NCBI GenBank assembly: GCA_949126835.1
Contig: OX421502.1
Span: 35,304,982 to 35,368,981 of the forward strand
Direction: 5' to 3'
Length of the DNA: 64,000 nt
Origin: Anisus vortex
Taxonomy: Eukaryota; Mollusca; Gastropoda; Planorbidae
Part shown: in pieces, positions 55,050-64,000 of the stretch
How the letters are laid out: every line of letters begins with the position of its first letter
How positions within the stretch are numbered: the stretch's first letter is position 1
Position numbers and translations under genes: made by a program
Notes under the pieces: generated by a model
What the model was told of the DNA's origin: nothing
The model's input: the letters and a program-made list of their open reading frames with translations, nothing else
The model's database searches: none

Positions 55050-55215
55050 TGCAGCTCGCTCCTACAGCGTCTTGGCAATTCTGTGGTGGAATGAACTTCC
55101 AAACACAATTAAACAAATATTGCCATTTTGAAAACTAAATTAAAAACATACCTATTCAATTTATTTCAATAGCATAGGGTAAATGTAAAGCGCCCTCAAA
55201 GACTAACTGTTGTAA
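55050..55215 (+). mobile_element. LINE 3' end, decayed
   Basis: Broken frames recall a non-LTR RT C-terminus (TGGTGGAATGAACTTCCAAA = WNELP-like; KTKLKTYLFNLF) followed by ATGTAAAGCGCCCTCAAAGA, a tail like that of the L2-like LINE. Confidence 0.6.
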
Positions 55216-55239
55216 TAGCACAATATAAAATTAGTAATG

Positions 55240-55633
55240 TGTATCTATATGTTTGTCTGTCTGTATATCAATGTATCTATCCACCTATCTATGTATAGAT
55301 ATATCTATTTATCTCTCTCTGTCTCGATTTGTATACCTTTGTTTATCTCTTTCTATCTATTTATCTCTCTCTATTTCTTTTATCTAGCTATCTAACCATT
55401 GCACTATCTGTTTGTATATCTACCTCGTTATCAATCTATCTAGCTAGCTATCCATTTATCTATTGAACTTGTATTGTAACTGTGTATCTATTAATAAATC
55501 CGTATGTCTATTTGTAGGTGTATGTTTGTCAATGTAAACCTAATGTTTTTTTTCTGTCTATCTAATCATCGATTCATCCGACTATTTATCTGTCCTAATC
55601 TATCTATCTGTCCTAATCTATCTATCTGTCCTA

Positions 55634-55668
<35 letters not shown>

Positions 55669-55675
55669 ATTTTCT
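55240..55675. repeat. Degenerate ATCT-rich region
   Basis: Scattered (ATCT)n with variants, densest at 55580-55670, including a three-fold TCTATCTGTCCTAA repeat. Bases 55676-56264 hold nothing recognised. Confidence 0.8.
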
Positions 55676-56264
55676 TCTTCTTCATACTTCTGTGGGGAAC
55701 CCGTAGGACCGAGGAAAGAGTCCACAATTTAACTACACATAAAATAAAAGACATCACAAACAATAATTATAAACAGATGACAGATTGTCACTTTAGGTTT
55801 TTAGTCCAGCCTTTCAGTGAAGATTTGAAAGCCGGCACAGTATGTATTTATAGGCCTACCTGTGTGATTATCGGTTTAACCGTCTTTCTGCACATGCATA
55901 ATATTTTCATTTTACAACACAACAACCAGTCAAGACCCTTTCTGTCTGTTATCTCCCCTCGCCTACCCGCACCCCGTCTCTCTGCTAACGTATGAGGTAA
56001 AAATGTATGAGTATCTCGAGAGGCAAGTGATCTAACTTACATCTAACTTTGAGATATTCTGGATCAGATGAACACCTCGGCCATCAACTGTAGCCTTCAC
56101 TGACTATTTGGGGATAAAGCTGGTTCAGAAAGAAAAACATAATTAGTTGTTGTTTTTTTTTGTTATGTTATCTAAGCCAGTATTCAGTCACGAAAAGGGT
56201 GTGTTTTGGGCAGTCATAGTTTTGGGGTGCTTGCCTGCAAGGTAGAAACGCCCCGGAGAGGGGT

Positions 56265-56425
56265 ATTCCTGAGTCGACCATGCTCTTACAGGTAACTGAC
56301 ACTTGAACGTTGGGGGGTGGGGAAGTGCGGGCGGCAAGACTCATGCTGGCCACACAAAACCCTCTTGTAGGCCGTGGCCGCGGAAAACCGTCGGCGAAGC
56401 TTTACTGGTAGGATGGGCTAATTTT
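56265..56425 (+). mobile_element. SINE-A, diverged 3' part
   Basis: Decayed blocks in family order: TCCTGAGTCGACC, GGTAACTGACACTTG, CATGCTGGCCACACAAAACC, GGCCGTGGCCGCGGAAA. An old copy. Bases 56426-57284 show only a GA run at 56826-56848 and a GATA run at 57046-57083. Confidence 0.6.
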
Positions 56426-57284
56426 ATCATAATATAAAAGTTACTAGTACACAGAGTGTGATTACACAGGTTTATATAATCCACTCGGTTGAATGTTTAA
56501 TGCGAAACGTTTTTAAATCAAAATGAGCGTATGAAGAAATAATCTGGACATGAGATTGGGTAGCCCCAGCGTTGTTTCTCGGCCAGGTAAAATAAAGATA
56601 TGGTCTGTGTAGGTATACTAAGAGGCAGCAGAACCGGGAAACCAGCGCTCGTAGCACCAGACGTGAAGCCCACTTCACCGGAAGTGAGAATACGAACTGA
56701 GATTTACTCTCTTAGTGCTAGGAGTAGGCCTACAAACACACTTGTGTTAGGCATATACGGTTGGTTGGTTTGGTTTTCTTGTGACTGTTTTAATAGTCTG
56801 TAATCCTGAGAAAAAAATGAGAACGAGAGAGAAAGAGAGAGAGAGAGAGTGAGTTAAGGGTCGATAGTTTATAGTTTTTGTCAATATACAGTAGTTTTTT
56901 TTATAGTTTATATGTATATATATAATTTCTAGATCGAATACTACAATTCAAATGACATAAATCTCTAATTATAAGCGTTTGGGCGCATCCTTATATAGGA
57001 CGCGCTTGAGACTCAAAGACTGGGCTTTCCAGCTAAGCATGCCCGACAGATAGAAAGATAGACAGATAGACAGATAGATAGACGTGTCAGAGCTTTGGTA
57101 TATATTTAATAATAGATTTAATCCTGAATTGTTAAGCCCTTCAAAAGTTTTTTTAAAACCGGAACAAACCCAACATTCTTACCGTTCTGTTTGCAGAAGA
57201 ATAACTATTGTTCGAAGAATATTTATTTTATACTGAACAATGTTAAGTGTATATTTTATATACACAAGGCATAAATAAAATAAA

Positions 57285-57479
57285 ATGATTTCACCTTCTT
57301 TAGGATTAGCCTCCAAGTATGGCTACAGCATTCAACTTTTCTATCGCATGAAACAAGACGAAGTTTTAACACCCTTGACTAAGCAAATTGAATCTTTTGG
57401 AGTTTGTTTTAAAGGCCGAAAGAAATCAGAATTTCAGGTCCGTGTCTTGAAGTCTTACTTTGAGCCCAAACTAAAGTGA
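57285..57479 (+). CDS. Unrecognised 64-codon open frame
   Basis: Encodes MISPSLGLASKYGYSIQLFY, then MKQDEVLTPLTKQIESFGVC and SEFQVRVLKSYFEP. Amino-acid composition looks protein-like, but there is no GC3 bias and no splice signal was verified. It may be a fragment of a mobile-element protein. No function is assigned. Confidence 0.2.
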   Translation: MISPSLGLASKYGYSIQLFYRMKQDEVLTPLTKQIESFGVCFKGRKKSEFQVRVLKSYFEPKLK

Positions 57480-57694
57480 GCGCGCTTTTGTCCAACTAAA
57501 AATGAGTGTGGGCAGTTGATGTTTTCAATGGCGGGCTTGAGAAAGATATTATTGTGATGACGTAATTTTTTTCGTTTGACTAGTTCCAAGTTTTGTTCAA
57601 TCTCAACCATTTGTTTACATAGATTCGCCAATGCGTTCAATACAAACAAAGTATAAATACGGACGGCTTCTACATTGGCGCGCAAATTGTATCT

Positions 57695-58120
57695 TATATT
57701 TTTACAGACTCTCCTTATATAAAGACTATTATTACGACCTACGCTCATCCATAGTCCGAGTCTAGTCTTGCATTTTTATTAGTGTTTAAAATGATGTTAA
57801 GTTACTGTTTTTTTCTGGTTTGATCAGGCAACCAACCCGTTCCACGCCTGAATGCCACTCTGGTAGAAAGGGTAGGCCTAACTTTATGCATTTGTTCTCG
57901 CATAGGGGGTAAGAAAAGTATTTTTATCCCGATGTTTATCTGAGCTTTGCCACAGATTGTTATTGTGTTGTATTTCTAAATTTGAGTTTAACGCCTTATG
58001 AATTATTACCATTTTACTCTTTGCCCTTCTGTCCTCTAGTGTTTCTAGGTTTAGTGATTGAACTATTGGTGTTACTCTTGTCAGTTGTGAATAGTCGCTA
58101 GTAATGAACATTGCTGCGTC
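57695..58120 (-). mobile_element. LINE-X fragment, longest coding remnant
   Basis: The minus strand reads ITSDYSQLTRVTPIVQSLNL, ETLEDRRAKSKMVIIHKALN, then KHRDKNTFLTPYA, then frameshifted SGIQAW-type codons and the 3' UTR and tail. Together with 9675-9955 this defines the family's C-terminal ~110 residues. A TTCTACCAGAGTGG-type change breaks the FFPSGI motif. Confidence 0.87.
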
Positions 58121-58289
58121 CATCCATGCTATTGGATGTAGCGACGTCAGTTCCCTTTCTTTCCACAGCTCAAGTGCCGATGTTGGGGTGGGGAAGGCTA
58201 AAAAAAAAACACTAGCCAATTCAAATTTAACTAAATATAGACTATTTGACAGTTACCAAAAATAATTTTGCATAATAATATTGTGTAAG

Positions 58290-58367
58290 TTTAAGGACAC
58301 GCTAGCCGAGCGGCAGCACGTTTGACTGGCGATCCAAAGGTTCTGGGTTCGAATCCTGGTGCAGACT
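58290..58367 (+). mobile_element. SINE-A copy 9, 5' part (split by LINE-X)
   Basis: Head GCTAGCCGAGCGGCAGCACG and B box GGGTTCGAATCC, ending TGGTGCAGACTA. The family resumes at 58684 (CTGGGACAGATGGGTACCTG region). Confidence 0.87.
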
Positions 58368-58683
58368 ATCTTATCTTATCTTATACATTACAGACGCTCC
58401 TTCTATAAAGAAGATTATTGCGTCCTACGCTAATCCGTGGTCCGAGTCCAGTCTTGCATTTTTATTAATGTTTTAAATGATGTTAAGTTATTGGTTTTCC
58501 TGGTTTGTTCAGGCAACCAATTTCATGCCCGAATGCCACTCGGGAAGAAAGAGTACTTATATGCATTTGTTCTCGCATAAGGGACAAGGAAAGTGTTTTT
58601 GTCTTTATGTTTATCTGAGCTTTGCAACAGGTTGTTATTGTGTTGTATTTCTAAATTAGAGTTTAATGCCTTATGTATTATTA
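58368..58683 (-). mobile_element. LINE-X fragment nested in SINE-A
   Basis: A minus-strand 5'-truncated LINE-X 3' end with repeated TCTTATCTTATCTTATAC tail at the left and KHKDKNTF and FFPSGI-type coding at the right. The junction with SINE-A shows at most a few duplicated bases. Confidence 0.85.
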
Positions 58684-58848
58684 GGATTTATTTCTGGGAC
58701 AGATGGGTACCTGACATTAGCTGGGATAAAGTAAAGGTGGCTGGGCATTGTGCTGGCCACACATCCCCTAGCACGCCGTGGTCACAGAAACTGGTGAACG
58801 CTTCTTCAATGATCAGTTTGGTCCGAAGGGATTCTTTTCTTACTTAAA
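58684..58848 (+). mobile_element. SINE-A copy 9, 3' part
   Basis: Body and 3' end of the SINE interrupted at 58368: GATGGGTACCTGACATTAGC, CGCCGTGGTCACAGAAACTG, GGTCCGAAGGGATTC. Confidence 0.85.
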
Positions 58849-58879
58849 GGACATGTATGTGTGTGCATGTGTGTGTATG

Positions 58880-59515
58880 TTTCTTGTGCTATTTGCTAGT
58901 GCTACTTAGCTGTGTGTGTCTTGTGTTACTTAGCTGTGTGTGTCTTGTGCTACTTAACTGTGTGTGTCTTGTGCTACTTAGCTGTGTGTGTCTTGTGCTA
59001 CTTAGCTGTGTGTGTCTTGCGCTACTTAGCTGTGTGTGTCTTGTGCTACTTAGCTGTGTGTATCTTGCGCTACTTAGCTGTGTGTGTCTTGTGCTACTTA
59101 GCTGTGTGTGTCTTCTGCTACTTAGCTGTGTGTGTCTTGTGCTACTTAGCTGTGTGTGTCTTGTGCTACTTAGCTGTGTGTGTCTTGTGCTACTTAGCTG
59201 TGTGTGTCTTGTGCTACTTAGCTGTGTGTGTCTTGTGCTACTTAGCTGTGTGTGTCTTGTGCTACTTAGCTGTGTGTGTCTTGTGCTACTTAGCTGTGTG
59301 TCTCTTATGCTACTTAGCTGTGTGTGTCTTGTGCTACATAGCTGTGTGTGTCTTGTGCTACTTAGCTGTGTGTGTCTTATGCTACTTTGCTGTGTGTGTC
59401 TTGTGCTACTTAGCTGTGTGTGTCTTGTGCTACTAAGCTGTGTGTGTCTTGTGCTACTTTGCTGTGTGTGTCTTGTGCTACTAAGCTGTGTGTGTCTTGT
59501 GCTACTAAGCTTATA
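58880..59515. repeat. 24-bp minisatellite, ~26 copies
   Basis: The unit is TACTTAGCTGTGTGTGTCTT plus GTGC, with scattered substitutions. All three plus frames and one minus frame stay open for up to ~220 codons, a repeat artefact. Confidence 0.95.
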
Positions 59516-59635
59516 ACTATTTTTTTCACTAGTCAAAACGACGGCTAAAAGATAAGACACAAGGAACAGTGCAAAAGATAGACAGGCTTTAACTTTTAAC
59601 GAAAATGAAAAACACAGCGAGGGGGTGCTTTCAAT

Positions 59636-60364
59636 TAGGATGTTAAAACCGGTTTGTTTTCAAAACCCGGTTTTAGGTTCTATATAACCGGTTAAAAACC
59701 GGATTTGGGTTACCAAATGCCAAATGTGCGTAGTTTTGTAGGTATATTAGAAAAATAGTTCCAATTTCATTATTGTTTGCAGTACATTCAAGGGGTTGAT
59801 TTGTGGGAATACAATATAATTTTGTACACTTTACCTTCAAATTCTTCAGAACTAAAAACAATTGTGGGCTAATTGATTAAAACCGATAATAGTTTTCTAT
59901 AGTGATAATTTTATTTCCGATTATATTTGACCGTAATATTAAGGAGCATTTGAAGAGGATGACGATGTTAATCCAGGCTGCTTCGTAAGCAGGTGCGTAC
60001 GCAGACCAGTGGTACTGCCACCGCTCAGGCTTATCTGTTGGGAACAGAGTTTACACTGAGCCATCGTTAAAGAATGTTAATTGTAACTGTAACTTAACAT
60101 TTGGTTTGATGTTGTTTTTATCGCAAACCATAGTTGGTATTTGGAAAGAAAGAAACACGATATCTAAAAGTAAATAGTGTTATGCACTGGCCACAGTTCA
60201 AGAATTGTTTTGTGTGAATCAAACATTATTTATTACAAATATTTCCATCATAACAAATATAAAAGGGTTGCTACCAACAAACCGAAATCCGGTTTTGATT
60301 TTCAAAACCGGTTTTCAGTTTCAAAACCGGAATCCGGTATTTCGGTTTGCGTTTAACATCCCTA
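59636..60364. mobile_element. 729-bp hAT MITE with perfect 8-bp target duplication
   Basis: CTTTCAAT at 59628-59635 and 60365-60372 is identical. The left end TAGGATGTTAAA and the inverted right end TAGGGATGTTAAA pair with one gap. Both arms are packed with AACCGGTTTT/CCGGTTTT motifs in alternating orientation, probable transposase-binding or hairpin arms. No transposase coding. Confidence 0.88.
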
Positions 60365-60454
60365 CTTTCAATTTGGAGTTTAAATTGTTCCACGTATGAC
60401 GTAGGAATTCACTCCCCCCCCCCTTAACTTTCCCTATGTCGGATTGGTCAAAAC

Positions 60455-61570
60455 GGTCACTGTATTGATAGGGTGGCTTTCTCCTCGTGTGGTGAATGAG
60501 CGGGATTGATAGGGTGGCTTTCTCCCCGTGTGTTGAATGAGCTAGATTGATAGGGTGGCTTTCTCCCCGTGTGGTGAATGAGCTAGATTGATAGGTCGGC
60601 TTTCTCCCCGTGTGGTGAATGAGCGGGATTGATAGGGTGGCTTTCTCCCCGTGTGGTGAATGAGCGGGATTGATAGGGTGGCTTTCTCCCCGTGTGGTGA
60701 ATGAGCGGGATTGATAGGGTGGCTTTCTCCCCATGTGGTGAATGAGCGGGATTGATAGGGTGGCTTTCTCCCCATGTGGTGAATGAGCGGGATTGACAGG
60801 GTGGCTTTCTCCATTGTGGTGAATGAGCGGGATTGATAGGGTGGCTTTCTCCTCGTGTGGTGAATGAGCGGGATTGATAGGGTGGCTATCTCCCCGTGTG
60901 GTGAATGAGCGGGATTGACAGGGTGGCTTTCTCCATTGTGGTGAATGAGAGGGATTGATAGGGTGGCTTTCTCCCCGTGTGGTGAATGAGCGGGATTGAT
61001 AGGGTGGCTTTCTCCCCATGTGGTGAATGAGCGGGATTGATAGGGTGGCTTTCTCCCCATGTGGTGAATGAGCGGGATTGACAGGGTGGCTTTCTCCATT
61101 GTGGTGAATGAGCGGGATTGATAGGGTGGCTTTCTTCCCGTGTGGTGAATGAACAGGATTGATAAGGTGGCTTTCTCCCCGTGTGGTGAATGAGCGGGAT
61201 TGACAGGGTGGCTTTCTCCATTGTGGTGAATGAGAGGGATTGATAGGCTGGCTTTCTCCTCGTGTGGTGAATGAGCGGGATTGATAGGGTGGCTTTCGTC
61301 CCGTGTGGTGAATGAACAGGATTAATAAGGTGGCTTTCTCCTCGTGTGGGGAATGAGCGGGATTGATAGGGTGGCTTTATTCTCTTGAGGTGAATGAGTG
61401 GGATTGATAGGGTGGCTTTCTCCTCGTGTGGTGAATGAGTGGGATTGATAGGTCGGCTTTCTCCTCGTGAGGTGAATGAATAAGATTGATAGGGTGGCTT
61501 TCTCCTCTAGTGGTGAATGAGTGGAATTTTTAGGGTGGCTTACTCCTCGTGAGGTGAATAAGTAAATCAA
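60455..61570. repeat. 41-bp minisatellite, ~27 copies
   Basis: The unit contains GCGGGATTGATAGGGTGGCT, TTCTCCCCGTGTGGTGAATG and A. Variants with ATTGTGG in place of CCCGTGTGG recur at 60812, 60935, 61098 and 61220, which suggests higher-order duplication. Bases 61571-61930 hold nothing recognised. Confidence 0.95.
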
Positions 61571-61934
61571 CTTGAGACCCTCCTTGTATGAAAACACATT
61601 TTTGACGCAACTTGGACTTGTTCTACCCTAGATTTAATGTGATGTATATTATGTTTTTGTACCTAAAGAAAGGCTTCAAGTGTTTTTTAGTATTGTCATT
61701 GATGCCCACAGCAGATCTAGATCTAGTTCCTACTTAAGTTGACACTAAAGCTGTGTAAGAAAAATCTAAATTTTAAGACTACTAAAAACCTCATATCCCG
61801 TGATATAAAAGATGACTGAGCTCGGAAATTATAACTAAAAATTGAATGGACCGGTCCTATCCTTATGAGTTAGCGCCCTCTAAAGTCAAAGTAACCAATG
61901 TTCTATTACACTACTATACACGTTAAAATAACAG

Positions 61935-62487
61935 AGAACAGTAAGAGAAGGAGAGTCAGAGAGAGAGAGAGAGAGTGAGAGAGTGAAAGAGAGAGAGAGA
62001 GAGTGAAAGAGAGAGAGAGAGAGTGAAAGAGAGAGAGAGAGAGTGAAAGAGAGAGAGAGAGAGAGTGAAAGAGAGAGAGAGAGAGAGTGAAAGAGAGAGA
62101 GAGTGAAAGAGAGAGAGAGAGTGAAAGAGAGAGAGAGAGAGAGTGAAAGAGAGAGAGAGAGAGTGAAAGAGAGAGAGAGAGTGAAAGAGAGAGAGAGAGA
62201 GTGAAAGAGAGAGAGAGAGAGTGAAAGAGAGAGAGAGTGAAAGAGAGAGAGAGAGTGAAAGAGAGAGAGAGAGTGAAAGAGAGAGAGAAAGTGAAAGAGA
62301 GTGAGAGAGTGAAAGAGAGAGAGAGTGAAAGAGAGAGAGAGTGAAAGAGAGAGAGAGAGTGAAAGAGAGAGAGAGAGTGAAAGAGAGAGAGAGTGAAAGA
62401 GAGAGAGAGAGTGAAAGAGAGAGAGAGAGAGAGAGAGTGAAAGAAAGAGAGAGAGAGAGTGAAAGAGAGAGAGAGAGAGAAAGAGTC
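61935..62487. repeat. GA-rich array with GTGAAA interruptions
   Basis: (GA)n blocks of 8-16 bp are separated by GTGAAA, giving an irregular 16-22-bp higher-order repeat. Confidence 0.95.
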
Positions 62488-62534
62488 TTTCCCTCCCTCC
62501 AATCAATCACCCCTACACTCGACCACACCAATTC

Positions 62535-62745
62535 AACTTAATAGATAATAATAATAATAATAATGAAGCTTATATAGCGCATATCCCGCAATCAGTTCTA
62601 TGCGCTTAACAATTACATCTACAATTACAATTACAATTAACGATGATAACAATAACAGACAAATGTTTAAAAATGTAAGTGGGCTAGGAGTCAATAATAA
62701 ACAGGTGAGTCTTGAGTCCGGTCTTGAAAATGTAAACAGTTAGCT
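62535..62745 (-). mobile_element. LINE 3' end (L2-like tail)
   Basis: On the minus strand TTCAAGACCGGACTCAAGAC TCACCTGTTT recalls the FKTGLKTHLF C-terminus. It is followed by AGCGCATAGAACTGATTGCG, GCGCTATATAAGC and an ATT repeat, the same tail type as 46590-46650. Confidence 0.7.
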
Positions 62746-62789
62746 AGATAGATAGATAAATAGATCCACACAGACAGGTCGCATCCAAC

Positions 62790-63130
62790 AAGTGCCAACG
62801 CTCTACCAGAAGTCATCATCTCAAACTGCATATACCACACGCAAGCACCGACGTTTAAAAATATTCTTTTTTTTTTCCGTCAGCCATTAAATTGTGGAAC
62901 TCATTACACCATGCCCTCCATCACGGCCCCTTCTGTGCTGACTTTCAATTCATCTCTGAAGGGTTGGACTAGCAAATGAAACTTCTTCGTCGGTTATACC
63001 TTATAACTCCTGTTGTGTGTTATACATATTATAAGTAGTAATACACACTTTTGATCCCAGATCATTCACAATCAACTTATCCTTACATTGTGGACTTTTT
63101 CCTCGGGTTTATAAGGGTCTCCTCAGTATA
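62790..63130 (+). mobile_element. Non-LTR retrotransposon C-terminal fragment
   Basis: The plus strand reads FFPSAIKLWNSLHHAL, then a shifted SVLTFNSSLKGWTSK before a stop. This is the SFFPxxIxxWN-type C-terminus of a different LINE copy, with a 3' UTR ending near AATGAAGAAGAAG. Bases 63131-63578 hold short ATCT and CA runs and the putative 3' UTR of the exon at 63579. Confidence 0.65.
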
Positions 63131-63413
63131 ATGAAGAAGAAGACACCTATGTATCAATCTATGTAGGGCCTACGTATGTATCTAGGTCTATCTATTTATC
63201 TGTCTGTTTAAATGTATATCTGTATGTTTAAATGTATATTTGTCTTGCTGTCTTTCATAAGTCTACAAGTTTCTGACTTTACGGCACCCCGTCTAACACA
63301 CAAACACACACACACAGAGTCTTCGCACAAACAGGCACACCGTTTTCTAACAACATAACTGTAAGTATTTTATAATCAAGCTAGGTGGCGACTCAATTTA
63401 GTTAGACATTTGT

Positions 63414-63419
63414 TTTATT
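63414..63419 (-). terminator. Candidate polyadenylation signal AATAAA
   Basis: Minus-strand AATAAA lies 160 bp downstream of the TAG that ends the exon at 63579-63828, a plausible 3' end for that gene. Confidence 0.4.
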
Positions 63420-63578
63420 ATTACAGGATACACGTGTAATAAAACTAAGGACAGCTGTGTAGCTGGTTCACGCATGACACACAGCGTAGCGGTGACGTCA
63501 CACTCTTAACGTACACACACTCCAGCGACCGACGCGATGTTCTTTTTTTTTTTTTTTTACGGAAATGTCCGAAGCACG

Positions 63579-63828
63579 CTAGAAATATTTCTTCTTGCAG
63601 TTCCCGCAGACTCCACCACCGAAGAGCAGCGAGAAGATGGGGCACGGTTTCTTTTGCTGCTTCGAAACTTTGCAGCAGCAGCAGTTTCTGTACCTCTGGT
63701 AGCGTTCCCAGAGGTAGGCGCAGAAAACCCTGACGGCGGTCGCCATTAGGATATTCATAATCAGAAGCATGATGATCACGAACGGGAAAATCTGGCTTGG
63801 TATGACCGGGAACATCTGATACGCCTGC
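63579..63828 (-). CDS. Terminal coding exon of a gene entering from the right; paralogue of exon gamma
   Basis: The acceptor TTTTTTTTTCAG precedes one base of a split codon, then QAYQMFPVIPSQIFPFVIIM, further hydrophobic residues (LLIMNILMATAVRVF), YLWERYQRY, a CCCC cluster and a Lys/Cys-rich tail ending NCKKKYF before TAG. There are 82 residues after the split codon. The first 30 residues align with exon gamma (QA-Q-FP-I----FP-V---LL--N) and the intron phase is the same. The hydrophobic part is a probable transmembrane helix. The cysteine cluster next to it could be palmitoylated. Upstream exons lie outside the window. Family not recognised. Confidence 0.75.
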
Positions 63829-64000
63829 CTGAAAAAAAAATGTAGATGTCATGTGACATATTGGTCTAATATTGGCCTAACATTATGTCAATATTTACAT
63901 ATTTGACCGAATGTTGGGCGAATATTGGGCAAATATAGCGTGCTGATAGGGGTTTTAGTTGTTAGACTTTATAGGAATAGAAGTTTCGGCCTAACTCTTT
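63829..64000 (-). other. Start of the upstream intron
   Basis: AT-rich intron sequence with a short degenerate AATATTGG repeat at 63867-63935; no exon seen before the window edge. Confidence 0.5.

Noticed and set aside
58857..59560. ~220-codon Cys/Leu-rich ORF resembling a membrane protein
   Set aside because: Translation of the 24-bp minisatellite.
60321..61221. Minus-strand ORFs with GESHPINPAHSPH repeats
   Set aside because: Translation of the 41-bp minisatellite in shifting frames.
61886..62531. Long Ser/Leu ORFs on minus
   Set aside because: Translation of the GA array.

Overview
The window is AT-rich, repeat-dense metazoan nuclear DNA, most likely from a mollusc (probably a gastropod). 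That taxon is an inference. It rests on tRNA-derived SINEs, 3' ends of several non-LTR retrotransposons, hAT- and piggyBac-like miniature elements, Ty3/gypsy-type LTR elements, many long minisatellites, and a few short GC-rich exons with GT/AG borders in long AT-rich introns. Nothing bacterial, no rRNA, no true tRNA gene and no CRISPR array was seen.

Two nearly full-length LTR retrotransposons dominate. Element 1 (11869-18766, minus strand) has two 1020-bp LTRs that look identical by eye, a 5-bp target duplication (ATATT) and one open 1230-codon gag-protease-integrase frame, but no reverse transcriptase or RNase H. Element 2 (26958-33849, plus strand) has a 5-bp target duplication (CAGAC) inside a SINE. 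Its gag and pol lie in the same frame, separated by a single TGA followed by CTAG, the classic readthrough context. Its pol order is protease-integrase-RT-RNase H, with one further in-frame TAA. Both elements place integrase before RT, the 'Gmr1-like' arrangement.

Host coding signal is sparse. On the minus strand, exons at 54918-54709, 53158-53023 and 50461-50200 join in phase into the C-terminal part of an unrecognised multi-pass membrane protein. A related terminal exon at 63828-63579 has the same intron phase and starts QAYQMFP against QAFQLFP. A separate GC-rich minus-strand exon lies at about 20692-20401. Three of these exon borders directly abut minisatellites whose units repeat the splice signal.

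Interspersed repeats are named here for convenience. SINE-A has a Leu/Ser-tRNA-like head, about 12 copies. SINE-B has another tRNA-like head, 4 copies. LINE-X is a non-LTR element seen only as 3' fragments, more than 10 copies. There is also an L2/CR1-like LINE. SINE-B shares its 3' tail with LINE-X, and one SINE-B copy instead carries an AGCGC-rich tail like that of the L2-like LINE. Nested insertions are frequent. Minisatellites (7- to 65-bp units) occupy roughly 8 kb; their long ORFs are repeat artefacts.
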